Under the pieces are notes generated by a model. It was not told where the DNA came from. It ran no database searches and was given only the letters and a program-made list of their open reading frames with translations. Source: PALSA-1004 sp046715035 (lineage in GTDB: Bacteria; Pseudomonadota; Gammaproteobacteria; Burkholderiales; SG8-41). Taken from it: a DNA stretch of 30,503 nt. Numbering within the stretch: position 1 is the first letter of the stretch; every line of letters begins with the position of its first letter. The position numbers were made by a program, and so were the translations under genes. Shown piece by piece: positions 1-7,830 of the stretch. The DNA is taken from contig JBKJZR010000160.1 in the NCBI GenBank assembly GCA_046715035.1, positions 1-30,503 on the forward strand. Direction: 5' to 3'.

Positions 1-244
1 GATGTGCCATTTCGCACTGTCCAAGGAATCGTTCGCCGCTTCCTACCTGATCGATTTTGACAAATACTTCGACACCGAACTCAGCGCGCTGCGCGAATAC
101 GAGCAGCTCGGGCTGGTCGAGCTCGAGGACGACGCGATCAGAATATCGCCGAAGGGACGACTGCTGGTGCGCAGCATCTGCATGGTGTTCGACCGCTATC
201 TGCGCCAGGACCGTGAGCGCCGCCGGTATTCAAGGGTGATCTGA
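1..244 (+). CDS. hemN: Oxygen-independent coproporphyrinogen III oxidase, C-terminal end (partial)
   Basis: Only the last 80 or so residues are present; the gene enters from the left edge. The tail shows the HemN C-terminal domain: MCHFALSKES near the edge, an LIDFDKYF segment, GLVELEDDAIRISPKGRLLVR, and the characteristic ending VFDRYL...RRRYSRVI. HemN is a radical-SAM enzyme that decarboxylates coproporphyrinogen III to protoporphyrinogen IX without oxygen; the SAM and cluster-binding part lies outside the window. The short 80-residue form starting at position 2 is an artefact of the edge, because the family is about 450 residues long. The gene converges with the hemerythrin gene downstream. 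Identification rests on recognising the conserved tail and is firm. Confidence 0.9.
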   Translation, partial: MCHFALSKESFAASYLIDFDKYFDTELSALREYEQLGLVELEDDAIRISPKGRLLVRSICMVFDRYLRQDRERRRYSRVI

Positions 245-345
245 GGCTGTTCGGAATCGTGCGGAACTCGTAACCCACGAAGTGCCGAGTGTAGGCTCAC
301 CCTGCCGACTGGCGGCTGTAAAGCGGGCGGGAAAAATAAGAGTCA

Positions 346-1074
346 TCACCGGGAGCTCTTGACCCCGCCCGTCGCGTAGCAGCAAAGCTTAAGCAAACGG
401 TTCCCCGCTTTTGTCGTCCTTGTCAATGCCTCATCGCGTCCACTTGAATTAATTGCTGCGCTCTCAAGCAGCGACTTGAGAGGGCGGGGCGTCAACTCGG
501 TAATATGGTCGTAAAGGCGGCGGTATTCGTCGGTGAGCTCCGCGTCGAACAGCGGATCGGCATTGTTGCTGAATGCGCTGTCGACGCGTTGCCAGTCTTC
601 CGGCGACAAAGTTACGGCCGCTAGGGGCAGCAATTGTTCCTCCTCCTTGCGCATGTGATCCAAATAGAACTCCGTGAACTCGTCGGCCGCGGTGGCGAGC
701 TGATTAAGCGCATTTACACCATCCTCGCGAAAGACGCGAAACGCCCTTCGCAATTCGGCCAGCATGGGCGCGTCGCGCGCATGATCGCGTTCAAGTTCGC
801 GCACGAGTGCTTGGCCATCTCTTGCGCGCAGGACGATTGCGGGAAACAGCACGCGGTCCTCCTTGGGGTGGTGCAGGCGGTCCGGCACGTTCTCGATATA
901 GCGCAGCATCGAGTCCAGCAGTTCGTAATCCCGTACCGAAGCGGGCTCACGATAACGCGCAACCAAAGCTTGTATCGCGCCGAGTATGCATGCGAGCGCG
1001 CGGTGCTCGGCCTTGATGCGGTTGATCGCGCTTTCGGCTGCGGGCGATAAGGCTGTCGGGTTAGCAGTATTCAT
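346..1074 (-). CDS. Hemerythrin HHE domain protein
   Basis: A soluble protein of 242 residues with a diiron-binding hemerythrin four-helix domain in residues about 15-155. The ligand pattern is complete: H24 in EHRAL, H68/H69 and E72 in HHPKED, H98 in RDH, and H140 with E144 in DHMRKEEE. Such proteins bind O2 or NO, or take part in iron and nitrosative-stress handling. The roughly 90 residues after the domain have no family I recognise. I chose the ATG at 1074 because GGGGA lies 7 bases upstream; an in-frame GTG at 1098 would add 8 residues but has a weaker ribosome site. A perfect FNR-type box 67-80 bases upstream suggests induction at low oxygen, which fits the neighbouring hemN. Confidence 0.85.
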   Translation of the reverse strand: MNTANPTALSPAAESAINRIKAEHRALACILGAIQALVARYREPASVRDYELLDSMLRYIENVPDRLHHPKEDRVLFPAIVLRARDGQALVRELERDHARDAPMLAELRRAFRVFREDGVNALNQLATAADEFTEFYLDHMRKEEEQLLPLAAVTLSPEDWQRVDSAFSNNADPLFDAELTDEYRRLYDHITELTPRPLKSLLESAAINSSGRDEALTRTTKAGNRLLKLCCYATGGVKSSR

Positions 1075-1140
1075 GGCATTTCCCCAGTTGTCTGACACAT
1101 TGTCTCGCTGCCAGCATGCCAGGGGCGTGATGCGGGAGTT

Positions 1141-1154
1141 TTGATTCAGATCAA
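1141..1154. promoter_or_regulatory. FNR/ANR/Dnr-type binding site
   Basis: TTGATTCAGATCAA is an exact match to the FNR-family consensus TTGAT-N4-ATCAA, and symmetry extends one more base pair (TTTGAT...ATCAAA, 1140-1155). Its centre is 73 bases upstream of the hemerythrin ATG at 1074. If it sits at -41.5 as in class II FNR promoters, transcription would start near 1106, and a CATGCT at 1118-1113 would be the -10 element. Site identity is read directly; the regulator and the promoter position are inferred. The site overlaps the stop codon of the transposase remnant. Confidence 0.75.
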
Positions 1155-1405
1155 ACGCTGAGTCTGGAGTAGTCCCTGAATTCGCCCAGCTTGCGCGCCA
1201 AGTCCACGGCGTTCCAGAAGAACACGCGATCGAGATACTCGCGGCGAATGGTGCCGATCAGGCGTTCGATGAACGGATGCGCAACCGGGACGTAGGGAAC
1301 CGACTTGACCTCGTCGATTTCGAGTACGCGCAGGTTGGCGAGCCAGCGGTAACCCTGGCCCGAAGCAAATTGCCTTCGATTACTGACGATCCGTGGATTA
1401 CTACG
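1151..1405 (-). pseudogene. Integrase-core transposase remnant
   Basis: Translating the minus strand gives an 84-residue open stretch between two stops with no usable start. Its middle is a clear rve/integrase core C-terminal part: GYRWLANLRVLEIDEVKSVP, then HPFIERLIGTIRREYLDR, FFWNAVDLARKL, then FRDYSRLSV and a stop. The family usually continues with a Tyr-Asn-x-x-Arg-x-His region, which is lost here, and the whole N-terminal part with the first catalytic Asp residues is absent. No terminal inverted repeats or target duplications were seen, so the element cannot be named. It is a decayed insertion-sequence fragment between the hemerythrin promoter and the Bug cluster. The HPF.ER motif contains the likely catalytic Glu. 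Confidence 0.75.
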
Positions 1406-1717
1406 CTACTTCATGGCTCTGGCGTATGTCCGAGAGCAGGGAAATTAACGTTAATCAACAAACCATTACGACAATCATGAGGTCGCAGGTGATCGCAGGT
1501 TCAACCACTTTGCGATATACCATGGCCACGCTGATTGTGATTCCGTTGTCGCGGGTTCTACGTCAGCTATTTAATGCGGATGCGATTCTGGGTGCGAACG
1601 CGCATCCCCGCAACCAAAAAATAAACGGCTTACCTTCCGCGGCAACGGCACGGGCGCCGCCCGGGCGGAGGAGTTTCGCGAGGGTGAAGGAACCGGTGAA
1701 TCGCCAGTAGGTGCAGG
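1406..1717. other. Gene-free stretch with a 12-bp palindrome
   Basis: No convincing gene is present. The plus-strand open frame across 1393-1710 has no family features and looks like noise. The one structured element is a perfect 12-base palindrome, ATTAACGTTAAT, at 1444-1455, which could be a regulator site but has no nearby start codon to serve. The GC-rich block around 1650-1670 has local symmetry but no T-run, so it is not called a terminator for the minus-strand Bug gene. Confidence 0.4.
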
Positions 1718-2683
1718 CTACTGGGGCTTGATTCCCGCGGCTCGGGTCACGCGCGCCGCAGCCTCCATCTCGCTGCGCGCGAACCGTGCAAACTCGGCCG
1801 GCGTCATGTTCATCGGCTCTGTCCCCAGCTTTGCAAGACGCTCACGCAGATCGGGCGCGGTGAGCGCACGCGCGATATCTTCCGCCAGTTTGCCGATGAT
1901 CGCAGCTGGAGTGCCGGCGCGCGTCCACATCGCGAACCATATCGAATCTTCGAACCCGACCAGCCCCGCTTCGGCGAGGGTCGGAACCTCCGGCAGCAGC
2001 CCGGAACGCTGGCGGCTGCTCACACCCAGTGGGAGGAGCCTGCCACTTTGCAGCTGCGGCAATGCCAGACCGATGGGTGCAAACCAGTAGGTGACGCGGC
2101 CCGTCATGGTGTCGAGATTCGCCTCCGCCCCGCCCTTGTACGGTACGTGCACCACGTCGATCCCGGCGGCCAACCTGAACCGTTCAGCGGCGAAGTGCGT
2201 GCCACTCCCCGTTCCAGCCGAACCGAAAGTGATCTGGCCCGGCTTCGATTTCGCCGTGGCCAACAGTTCGGACAGGCTCTTCAGCCCCACCGCCGGGCCG
2301 ACGACGAGAACATAAGGCTGGCTGACGAGCGCCGCGATCTCGGCGAAGTCCCTTGCATGGTCGTAGGGCAGACTCGCGTAGATCGACGGGTTGATGGCCT
2401 GAGCACTGCTGTTGAGCAGAAGCGTGTACCCATCGGGCTGCGATTTCGCGACCAAGCCCGCCCCCAGAGTGCCGCCCGCGCCAGGCCGATTCTCGATCAC
2501 GACCGGCTGGCTCCACAATTCTGAGAGCTTCTGGCCGAGTGGCCGGGCGATGAAGTCGATGTTGCTGCCCGCAGTAAACGGCACGACCATCCGGACCGGT
2601 TTGATCGGGAAGCTTTGGGCGAGGGCGCCTGCGGTGATGGAAATGCAGGCCACGAGCGCAGCGACGAACGCTGGAATTTTAAT
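1718..2683 (-). CDS. Bug/TctC-family periplasmic solute receptor with apparent ATT start
   Basis: A Bug receptor (tripartite tricarboxylate transporter receptor family) that would bind a carboxylate or similar solute in the periplasm. Starting at ATT 2683 it has 321 residues, the family norm. Residues 1-23 make a good signal peptide (IKIPAFVAALVACISITAG, cleavage after ALA), followed by QSFPIKPVRMVVPF and the AGSNID ligand loop. NRPGAGG, PDGYTLLL, HVPYKGG, PTLAEAGL and the ending RAAGIKPQ are all typical. An ATG at 2812 would put 43 residues of unrelated sequence in front of the signal peptide. A GGGAG ribosome site lies 7 bases before the ATT, exactly where ATG would be expected. Either ATT is used, or ATG mutated and the gene is weakened. 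Its 5' side abuts a Bug fragment on the other strand. Confidence 0.75.
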   Translation of the reverse strand: MKIPAFVAALVACISITAGALAQSFPIKPVRMVVPFTAGSNIDFIARPLGQKLSELWSQPVVIENRPGAGGTLGAGLVAKSQPDGYTLLLNSSAQAINPSIYASLPYDHARDFAEIAALVSQPYVLVVGPAVGLKSLSELLATAKSKPGQITFGSAGTGSGTHFAAERFRLAAGIDVVHVPYKGGAEANLDTMTGRVTYWFAPIGLALPQLQSGRLLPLGVSSRQRSGLLPEVPTLAEAGLVGFEDSIWFAMWTRAGTPAAIIGKLAEDIARALTAPDLRERLAKLGTEPMNMTPAEFARFARSEMEAAARVTRAAGIKPQ

Positions 2684-2835
2684 GTTTCGGCTCCCAAGGA
2701 TAGGAAATTCAACGACGCCTCCGAGAGTATCTGTGGTGCTGGCAGCCGCAGTCAATCGCAGGATCCCCAAGCGCCGCAGCGGCGACGGAAGCAGTGTCGC
2801 GGGCATAACCACAAAACCACTAAGCCGCGTGCCCT

Positions 2836-3138
2836 GAGCGACGGATCTGAACTACTTGATCGAATTCGGGCGCTGTTTGCGCTTGGGGTAAAGGAAATGC
2901 GCGTCAAGTGGACGAACGTGCGGTACAAGGGCAGCGCACCGATGCTGGTCGATCTCGCAGGCGGACACGTCGACTGTGGTTTCGACAACATTCGATTGGC
3001 GCTGCCGCTGATCAAAGCGCAAAACTGCCCGCGATTGCGGTGAGTGGCGCGGTACGCACGGCTCTGCTGCCGTCGGTCCCAACTGTGTGCTACCCTTCAT
3101 ATAGCAGTCTGATTGGCCGCCTAAAGGAGGCTTCATAA
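2836..3138 (+). pseudogene. Bug receptor fragment, frameshifted (middle part)
   Basis: The plus strand encodes the central part of a Bug receptor without an N-terminus or C-terminus. VRYKGSAPMLVDLAGGHVD, FDNIRLALPLIKA correspond to the family's VPYKG...FDN...LPHIKAGKLRALAV region. After IKA the frame breaks: the continuation KLPAIAVSGAVRTALLPSVP TV is in the next frame. The reading then runs into unrelated sequence and stops at 3138. The left limit is approximate, since resemblance fades before about 2860. It is too short and broken to work. A ligand-binding domain reduced to about 70 residues suggests recombination or deletion rather than a single mutation. Confidence 0.75.
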
Positions 3139-3147
3139 TCCGTCGCA

Positions 3148-3264
3148 TCACTCCGCTTTTATATCCGCTCCGCGCACGACCTTCTCCCATTTTGTCGTTT
3201 CCGCGCGCGGGAAAGTGCGAAATTCTGCATTCGTCATCGCTGCCGGTTCGGACCCCGAAGCGAG
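3148..3264 (-). pseudogene. Bug receptor C-terminal fragment
   Basis: On the minus strand, 38 codons ending in TGA at 3150-3148 read LASGSEPAAMTNAEFRTF, then PRAETTKWEKVVRGADIKAE. This is the standard Bug C-terminus (LGSEPxxMTPAEFxxFxxxExxKWxKVVxxADIKxE). Upstream, the frame loses all resemblance, so the first 280 or so residues of the ancestral receptor are gone. It faces the preceding plus-strand fragment tail to tail, with only 9 bases between them. Non-functional by itself. Confidence 0.75.
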
Positions 3265-3452
3265 TGGGCACTGATTCTTGCGCATCCAGGTCACTCATGT
3301 CCATCCCTGTGCTTCGCTGGCAGCTGGGGCCGGAGTACAAGACCGGAGTACGGCCGTAAAGGCGTGCAGCAGAGAGCCCGAATTCCAGATGGCGAACATT
3401 TACTGAGTCTGCAGGAATCCCACCCATTTCAGCTGAGCGAGGGAGAGCGATC

Positions 3453-4454
3453 ATGAGCTCACGAGCAGGCAGCGCGGCAGTCGGCATGGCATTGGTTCTT
3501 GCGCCCGTGGCAGTGGTTTTATCGCTGCAAGTCCAGGCCCAGGCCTGGAAGCCTGAGCGCAACGTCGAGATCATTTCGGGCACGGCTGCCGGCGGTGCCG
3601 TCGATCGCGCCAACAGGACAGTGCAGCGCATTTGGCAGGAGAAAAAAATCGTCGAAGTGCCCATGACGGTCGTGAACAAGCCTGGCGGTGGCAATACGAT
3701 CGCATGGCACTATATAAACGCGCACGCCGGCGACGGACATTATGTGTCCATCGCGCCGTATACAATACTCACCAACAAGATCGTCGGCACGAGCCCCATC
3801 ACATGGTCGGACTTCACGCCGATCTCGTTACTTTTCAACGAGTACATCACTATCGCCGTGCGGGCCGACTCGCCGATCAAAAACGCAGCCGATCTCGTCG
3901 AGCGCCTGAAGAAAGATCCCTCATCGCTTTCGATTGCGGTGGCGAGCACGCTCGGCAATCACATTCATATCGGAGCGGCGAAGCCGCTGAAGACAGCGGG
4001 TATCGACATCAAGAGGCTCAAGGTCGTCGCGTTCAAGTCGTCCGGCGAATCGATCACGCAGTTGCTGGGCGGGCACATCGACGTCGTGTCGTCGACGACG
4101 CCAAACGTCGTCGCGCAAATGCAGGCAGGCAAGATACGCGTGCTGGCGGTTACCTCGTCGAAGCGCCTGCCCGGCGATCTCGCAACGGTCCCAACGTGGG
4201 CAGAGCAGGGTATAAAAGTCAGCTTCTCTGCAGCGCAGGGGGGCATCGGTCCAAGAGGACTCACTGCCGCGCAGACCGCATTCTGGGAAGACGCTTTCCG
4301 CAAGCTTTCCCAGACGGAGGAATGGAACAAGGAGCTCGCGACGAACTACTGGGAAGGCAATTACCTTGGTTCGCGAGACGCTGCCAAATTTTACGCGACC
4401 CAGTATGTCGAGATGCGCGAGATTCTCACCGAGCTAGGGCTCGCAAAGCAGTGA
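3453..4454 (+). CDS. Divergent TctC-like periplasmic solute receptor
   Basis: A 333-residue TctC/Bug-type receptor. Residues 1-30 form a signal peptide (hydrophobic VGMALVLAPVAVVLSLQV, cleavage near VQA-QA). The mature part opens with WKPERNVEIISGTAAGGAVD instead of the usual PxRPIRxVVPF, so it belongs to a different branch, nearer to tricarboxylate-binding TctC types. Later landmarks are VNKPGGGNTIAW, ISLLFNEYITIAV, QLLGGHIDVVSSTTPNVVAQ, GKIRVLAVTSSKR and PTWAEQGI. Start ATG at 3453 follows GGGAGAG by 6-7 bases. It lies 87 bases before an SDR gene that has the same 17-base leader around its start, so the two probably form one transcript. Ligand unknown; no TctA/TctB membrane partner is present in the window. 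Confidence 0.85.
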   Translation: MSSRAGSAAVGMALVLAPVAVVLSLQVQAQAWKPERNVEIISGTAAGGAVDRANRTVQRIWQEKKIVEVPMTVVNKPGGGNTIAWHYINAHAGDGHYVSIAPYTILTNKIVGTSPITWSDFTPISLLFNEYITIAVRADSPIKNAADLVERLKKDPSSLSIAVASTLGNHIHIGAAKPLKTAGIDIKRLKVVAFKSSGESITQLLGGHIDVVSSTTPNVVAQMQAGKIRVLAVTSSKRLPGDLATVPTWAEQGIKVSFSAAQGGIGPRGLTAAQTAFWEDAFRKLSQTEEWNKELATNYWEGNYLGSRDAAKFYATQYVEMREILTELGLAKQ

Positions 4455-4541
4455 TACGGGCTCTCGCCTCGCCGCGCTTCAGGCGTACGGGCGATTCATG
4501 AACAAGCACAGCGCGTAGGCGGTTACGAGCGAGGGAGAGCG

Positions 4542-5462
4542 ATGGGATCGATAGTGGCGAACAAGGCTGTGATCGTGACAGGTGCCGGTGGCGGCATCGG
4601 GCGCGAGATTGCGCTGGCAATGGCCGCCAACGGGGCGCGTGTCGTGGTGAACGACATCGGCGCTTCGCTTGGCGGCGACGTCTTCGCAGAAAGCGAGACT
4701 GCGGCCCAGCGTGTAGTGCGCGAAATCGAGGCGGCCGGTGGACAGGCCGTGGCGAACATCGACTCGGTTGCAACGTGGGGTTCCGCCGAGCGCATTGTTC
4801 AATGCGCGATGGATCACTACGGCCGCATCGACGGCGTGGTGAATAACGCCGGCAATCTGCGCGATCGCATATTCCACAAGATGAGCGAAGACGAGTGGCG
4901 ATCCGTGATTTCGGTGCATCTCGACGGCACGTTCTTCGTAAGCCGCGCGGCGGCGAACCACATGCGCGCCCAGAACGCCGGCGCGTTCGTGCACATGACG
5001 TCGACGTCGGGGCTCATCGGCAACTTCGGTCAGGCGAACTACTCCGCTGCCAAGCTTGGAATCGTGGCGCTCTCGAAGAGCATTGCGCTCGATCTCGGCC
5101 GCCACAACGTGAGGTCGAACTGCATAGCGCCTTTCGCGTGGAGCCGCATGACGAGCTCGGTTCCCGCCAACACGCCCGGGGAAAAAGATCGGGTCGAGAA
5201 GCTCAAGAAAATGGAGGCGCGCAAGATCGCCCCGATGGCGGTGTTTCTGGTAAGTGACGCGGCGGCATCCGTGACCGGACAGATTTTCGGCGTGCGAGCG
5301 AACGAAATCATGCTGTTCAGTCAGCCGCGGCCGATTCGCTCGGTGCATCACACACCTGAATGGACCCCGGAGACCATTGCAGAAATCGCGTTGCCTGCCA
5401 TGCAGAAGCAGTTCTACCCGCTGGAGCGCTCACCTGAGGTGGTCTCGTGGGATCCCATTTAG
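4542..5462 (+). CDS. SDR-family oxidoreductase (3-hydroxyacyl-CoA dehydrogenase-like)
   Basis: A cytoplasmic 306-residue short-chain dehydrogenase. The Rossmann dinucleotide loop TGAGGGIG is at residues 13-20, followed by VVVND with an acidic residue that favours NAD(H). NNAG is at 101-104, catalytic S154, Y167 and K171 in the YSAAK motif. After the catalytic core comes a 70-residue extension (residues about 235-306, ending EVVSWDPI), longer than classical SDRs. The N-terminal pattern resembles the (3R)-hydroxyacyl-CoA dehydrogenase domain of multifunctional beta-oxidation proteins, so a hydroxyacyl-CoA or hydroxyacid substrate is a reasonable guess, not shown. GGGAG precedes the ATG by 4 bases. 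It follows the TctC-like receptor in the same direction. Confidence 0.85.
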   Translation: MGSIVANKAVIVTGAGGGIGREIALAMAANGARVVVNDIGASLGGDVFAESETAAQRVVREIEAAGGQAVANIDSVATWGSAERIVQCAMDHYGRIDGVVNNAGNLRDRIFHKMSEDEWRSVISVHLDGTFFVSRAAANHMRAQNAGAFVHMTSTSGLIGNFGQANYSAAKLGIVALSKSIALDLGRHNVRSNCIAPFAWSRMTSSVPANTPGEKDRVEKLKKMEARKIAPMAVFLVSDAAASVTGQIFGVRANEIMLFSQPRPIRSVHHTPEWTPETIAEIALPAMQKQFYPLERSPEVVSWDPI

Positions 5463-5511
5463 CGCGAGCCGCGTTGGAGAAAGTCATGTTTCGTACTGAG
5501 CTTTTTTAGGT

Positions 5512-5757
5512 GCCGAGAACGGCCTCAAACACGCCGAGGCGGTCACCTGGTTCGACATAGCCCGTGCCGGCGAAAACGCCGCGCGCGATCTCGATGAGTT
5601 GAACGCCGCAGCGAACAGGATCCCTGCGATGCCCGACATCAGGAAGCACTTCGACGATGAGGGCGTGGAAGTGCAGGGTGGAACGCCGGAGCAGTTCGCC
5701 GCTTTCACCAAAAAAGAGGCTTCCGCATCGGAACATTCGTCGGGACGGGGGCTTTAG
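5512..5757 (+). pseudogene. Bug receptor C-terminal fragment
   Basis: An 82-codon stretch ending in TAG carries the last part of a Bug receptor: EAVTWFDIARAG corresponds to the usual WFGIxAPAG. DELNAAANRIPAMPDIRKHF, DDEGVEVQGGTPEQFAAFTK matches the C-terminal lobe. There is no start codon, signal peptide or ligand loop, and the final residues (SASEHSSGRGL) depart from the KWxKVVxxAxI ending, so the 3' end is altered too. It lies between two SDR genes on the same strand, which suggests a receptor gene once stood there between them. Confidence 0.75.
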
Positions 5758-5894
5758 CGACGGCGTAGCCCGTCCGCAATGCGTTTGATCGCGAGGTATG
5801 GCGCACTGGGAGGACGCGTCTGCGGAGTAGAACAATTCTCTGAGCGACGTTCGCAATTTCACCTCGTGCGATTCCAACCCGAAAGGCCACACTG

Positions 5895-6722
5895 ATGAGT
5901 CTCCACGAGCTTGCCGGAAAGGTCGCAATCATCACTGGCGCCACGCGCAAGCGCGGATTGGGGCGTGCGATCGGTTTGTGCCTTGCGCGCGCGGGCGCGG
6001 ACGTTGTGGTCACGGGCAGCGGCAGTAAGCCGGTCCACGAAATGCCGCGCGACGAACAAGAAAGCCGCTGGCGCGGTGCGGCGGATGTGGCGGCAGAAAT
6101 CACCGCGCTCGGAGTGCGCGCGCTTGCGCTCGAAGCCGATGTGACTTCAGCTGCCGACGTGCAGCGGCTCGTCGCGGAAACCGTGGCCCAGCTCGGCCGC
6201 ATCGACATCCTCGTCAACAACGCCACGTTTGCCCGTGCCAATGACCGCGTGCCGGTCCAGGAGCTCGATGACGATCTGTGGCGCAAGATCGTCGACGTCA
6301 ATCTCACCGGAACGATGCTGTGCTCGAAATATGTTTCGCGCCAGATGATCGCGCAGGACGAGGGCGGCAGCATCATCAGCATATCCTCGGGGGCAGCGAT
6401 CAAGGCGCCGGCGACTTATGCCGCCTACTCGGCGTCCAAGGCGGGAGTTCACGCGTTGAGCGCCACGCTCGCCGCCGAGCTCGGGCCGCTCGGGATCACG
6501 TCCAACGTCATCGCTCCCGGATTCCTCGACACGGCGCGCATCGACGTGCTGCGCACGGAGGGGCGTTGGGAGCAACGCCTCAAGTCCATCCCGATTGGTC
6601 GCCCAGGAACACCCGAGGAAGTCGCGGAGCTCGTACGCTACCTGAGCGGGCCGCATGCCCGCTGGATCAGCGGTGAGGTCATCATGATGAATGGCGCCGA
6701 AGTGCGGCGCGCAGCGAACTGA
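5895..6722 (+). CDS. SDR-family oxidoreductase
   Basis: A 275-residue short-chain dehydrogenase. The cofactor loop is TGATRKRGLG (residues 14-23), a longer variant of TGxxxGIG seen in some SDRs. A 20-residue insert with many charged residues (about 43-62, GSKPVHEMPRDEQESRW) follows beta-2. The NNAG motif reads NNAT at 108-111. Catalytic S165, Y178 and K182 are present (YSASK), and the C-terminal PGF...GRPGTPEEVAELV...ISGEVIMMNG region is standard. It probably oxidises or reduces a hydroxy/oxo acid or its CoA ester in the cytoplasm; the substrate cannot be told. AAAGG lies 9 bases before the ATG. The next gene downstream is on the opposite strand and converges on it. Confidence 0.85.
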   Translation: MSLHELAGKVAIITGATRKRGLGRAIGLCLARAGADVVVTGSGSKPVHEMPRDEQESRWRGAADVAAEITALGVRALALEADVTSAADVQRLVAETVAQLGRIDILVNNATFARANDRVPVQELDDDLWRKIVDVNLTGTMLCSKYVSRQMIAQDEGGSIISISSGAAIKAPATYAAYSASKAGVHALSATLAAELGPLGITSNVIAPGFLDTARIDVLRTEGRWEQRLKSIPIGRPGTPEEVAELVRYLSGPHARWISGEVIMMNGAEVRRAAN

Positions 6723-6814
6723 GCGGTTCACCATCGAACTTTGAGTCGGGTTCAAGGCGTTTTGCATGGCGGCGCGCGTCAACGCGACATTCGATGGAGG
6801 TAGCCGCTGCAGTT

Positions 6815-7782
6815 TTAGTCGGTAGCGATCCCCGCTTCCTTTACGACCTTCGCCCATCGGGCGAGCTCCGCTTTCAGATGAGCGCGGAACTTCTCCCCGG
6901 AGCCGCCCGTAGGCTCGAGGCCGATCGTCAGAAACGGCTGCTGCACGTCGGGTGCAGCGATCGTCTTGTTCATTTCCTCGTTGAGCTTAGCCACGATAGC
7001 AGTCGGCATCCCTCGGGGCGCGAGCACGCCATACCAGGCATCGACTTCGTAACCCGGCAGCGTTTCGGCCACCGTCGGCAGTTCCGGCGCGGCAGTCGAC
7101 CGTTGTGCAGTGGTGACTGCAATAGCGCGCAACTTGCCCGTGCGCACTGCCGGCAGCGTAGAAGCCGCGTTATTGATCATCACCTGCACCTGGCCGGCGA
7201 TCAGTTCGACGGTCGCGGGTGCGGCGCCTTTGTAGGGCACATTCACCATCTTGATCCGCGCCATGCTGTTGAAGAGCTCCGTGGCCAGTTGCTGCGAGCT
7301 TCCTTTTCCGGCCGATCCAAAGTTGAGTTTTCCGGGTTGTGATTTCGCAAGCTCTATCAGATCGCGCACCGATCGCATCGGCAGCGACGGATGCACGACC
7401 ACCACAAACGGTGATCGCGAGAGCTGAATGATCCGCGTGAAATCCTCGACCGGGTCGTACGGCAGACTGCGATGAAAGTTCGGGTTGATCGAATGCCCGG
7501 CCGAAATCAGAATCAGCGTATATCCATCGGGACTGCTTTCCGCGACCATGTCTCCGTGGCGATAATGCCGTCTGCACCGGGCCGGTTATCGACGATCACC
7601 GGCTGACCCAGGCTTGCTGACAATTTCTGGCCCACCAGGCGGGCTTGCAGATCGTTGGCCCCGCCCGCGGCGAAGCCGACCAGAATCCGAATCGCCTTCA
7701 CAGGATATTGCGGTTTAGGGGCTTGTCCCCAGGATGCGGCTGCACACCCGATCAGAAGCAGCCCCATTAGCGTTCTTGCCAT
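6815..7782 (-). pseudogene. Bug receptor with a single frameshift
   Basis: Two overlapping frames make one full-length Bug receptor. The first part (7782-7553) has a signal peptide (MARTLMGLLLIGCAAASWG), then YPVKAIRILVGFAAGGANDL and NRPGADGIIATE. The second part (7549-6815) continues directly with MVAESSPDGYTLILISAGHS and runs through NVPYKGAAPATVELIAGQV, PTVAETLPGYEVDAWYG to KEAGIATD. Removing the two bases at 7550-7551 (AC on the minus strand) restores the uninterrupted family sequence. No slippery heptamer is obvious, so a real mutation or a sequencing error is more likely than programmed frameshifting. It is the last gene of a minus-strand run with the sucC/sucD-like pair, 48 bases behind sucD-like. 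Confidence 0.8.
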
Positions 7783-7830
7783 CTCTTCGTCCTTTGCGCG
7801 GAATGAAGTTATCGCGCACTCGCGTAAACA

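Noticed and set aside
1645..1675. GC-rich symmetric block as a terminator
   Set aside because: No clean stem-loop followed by T residues could be drawn.
2852..3694. 280-codon minus-strand open frame
   Set aside because: It crosses two Bug fragments in the wrong frame and runs into the signal-peptide region of the TctC-like gene.
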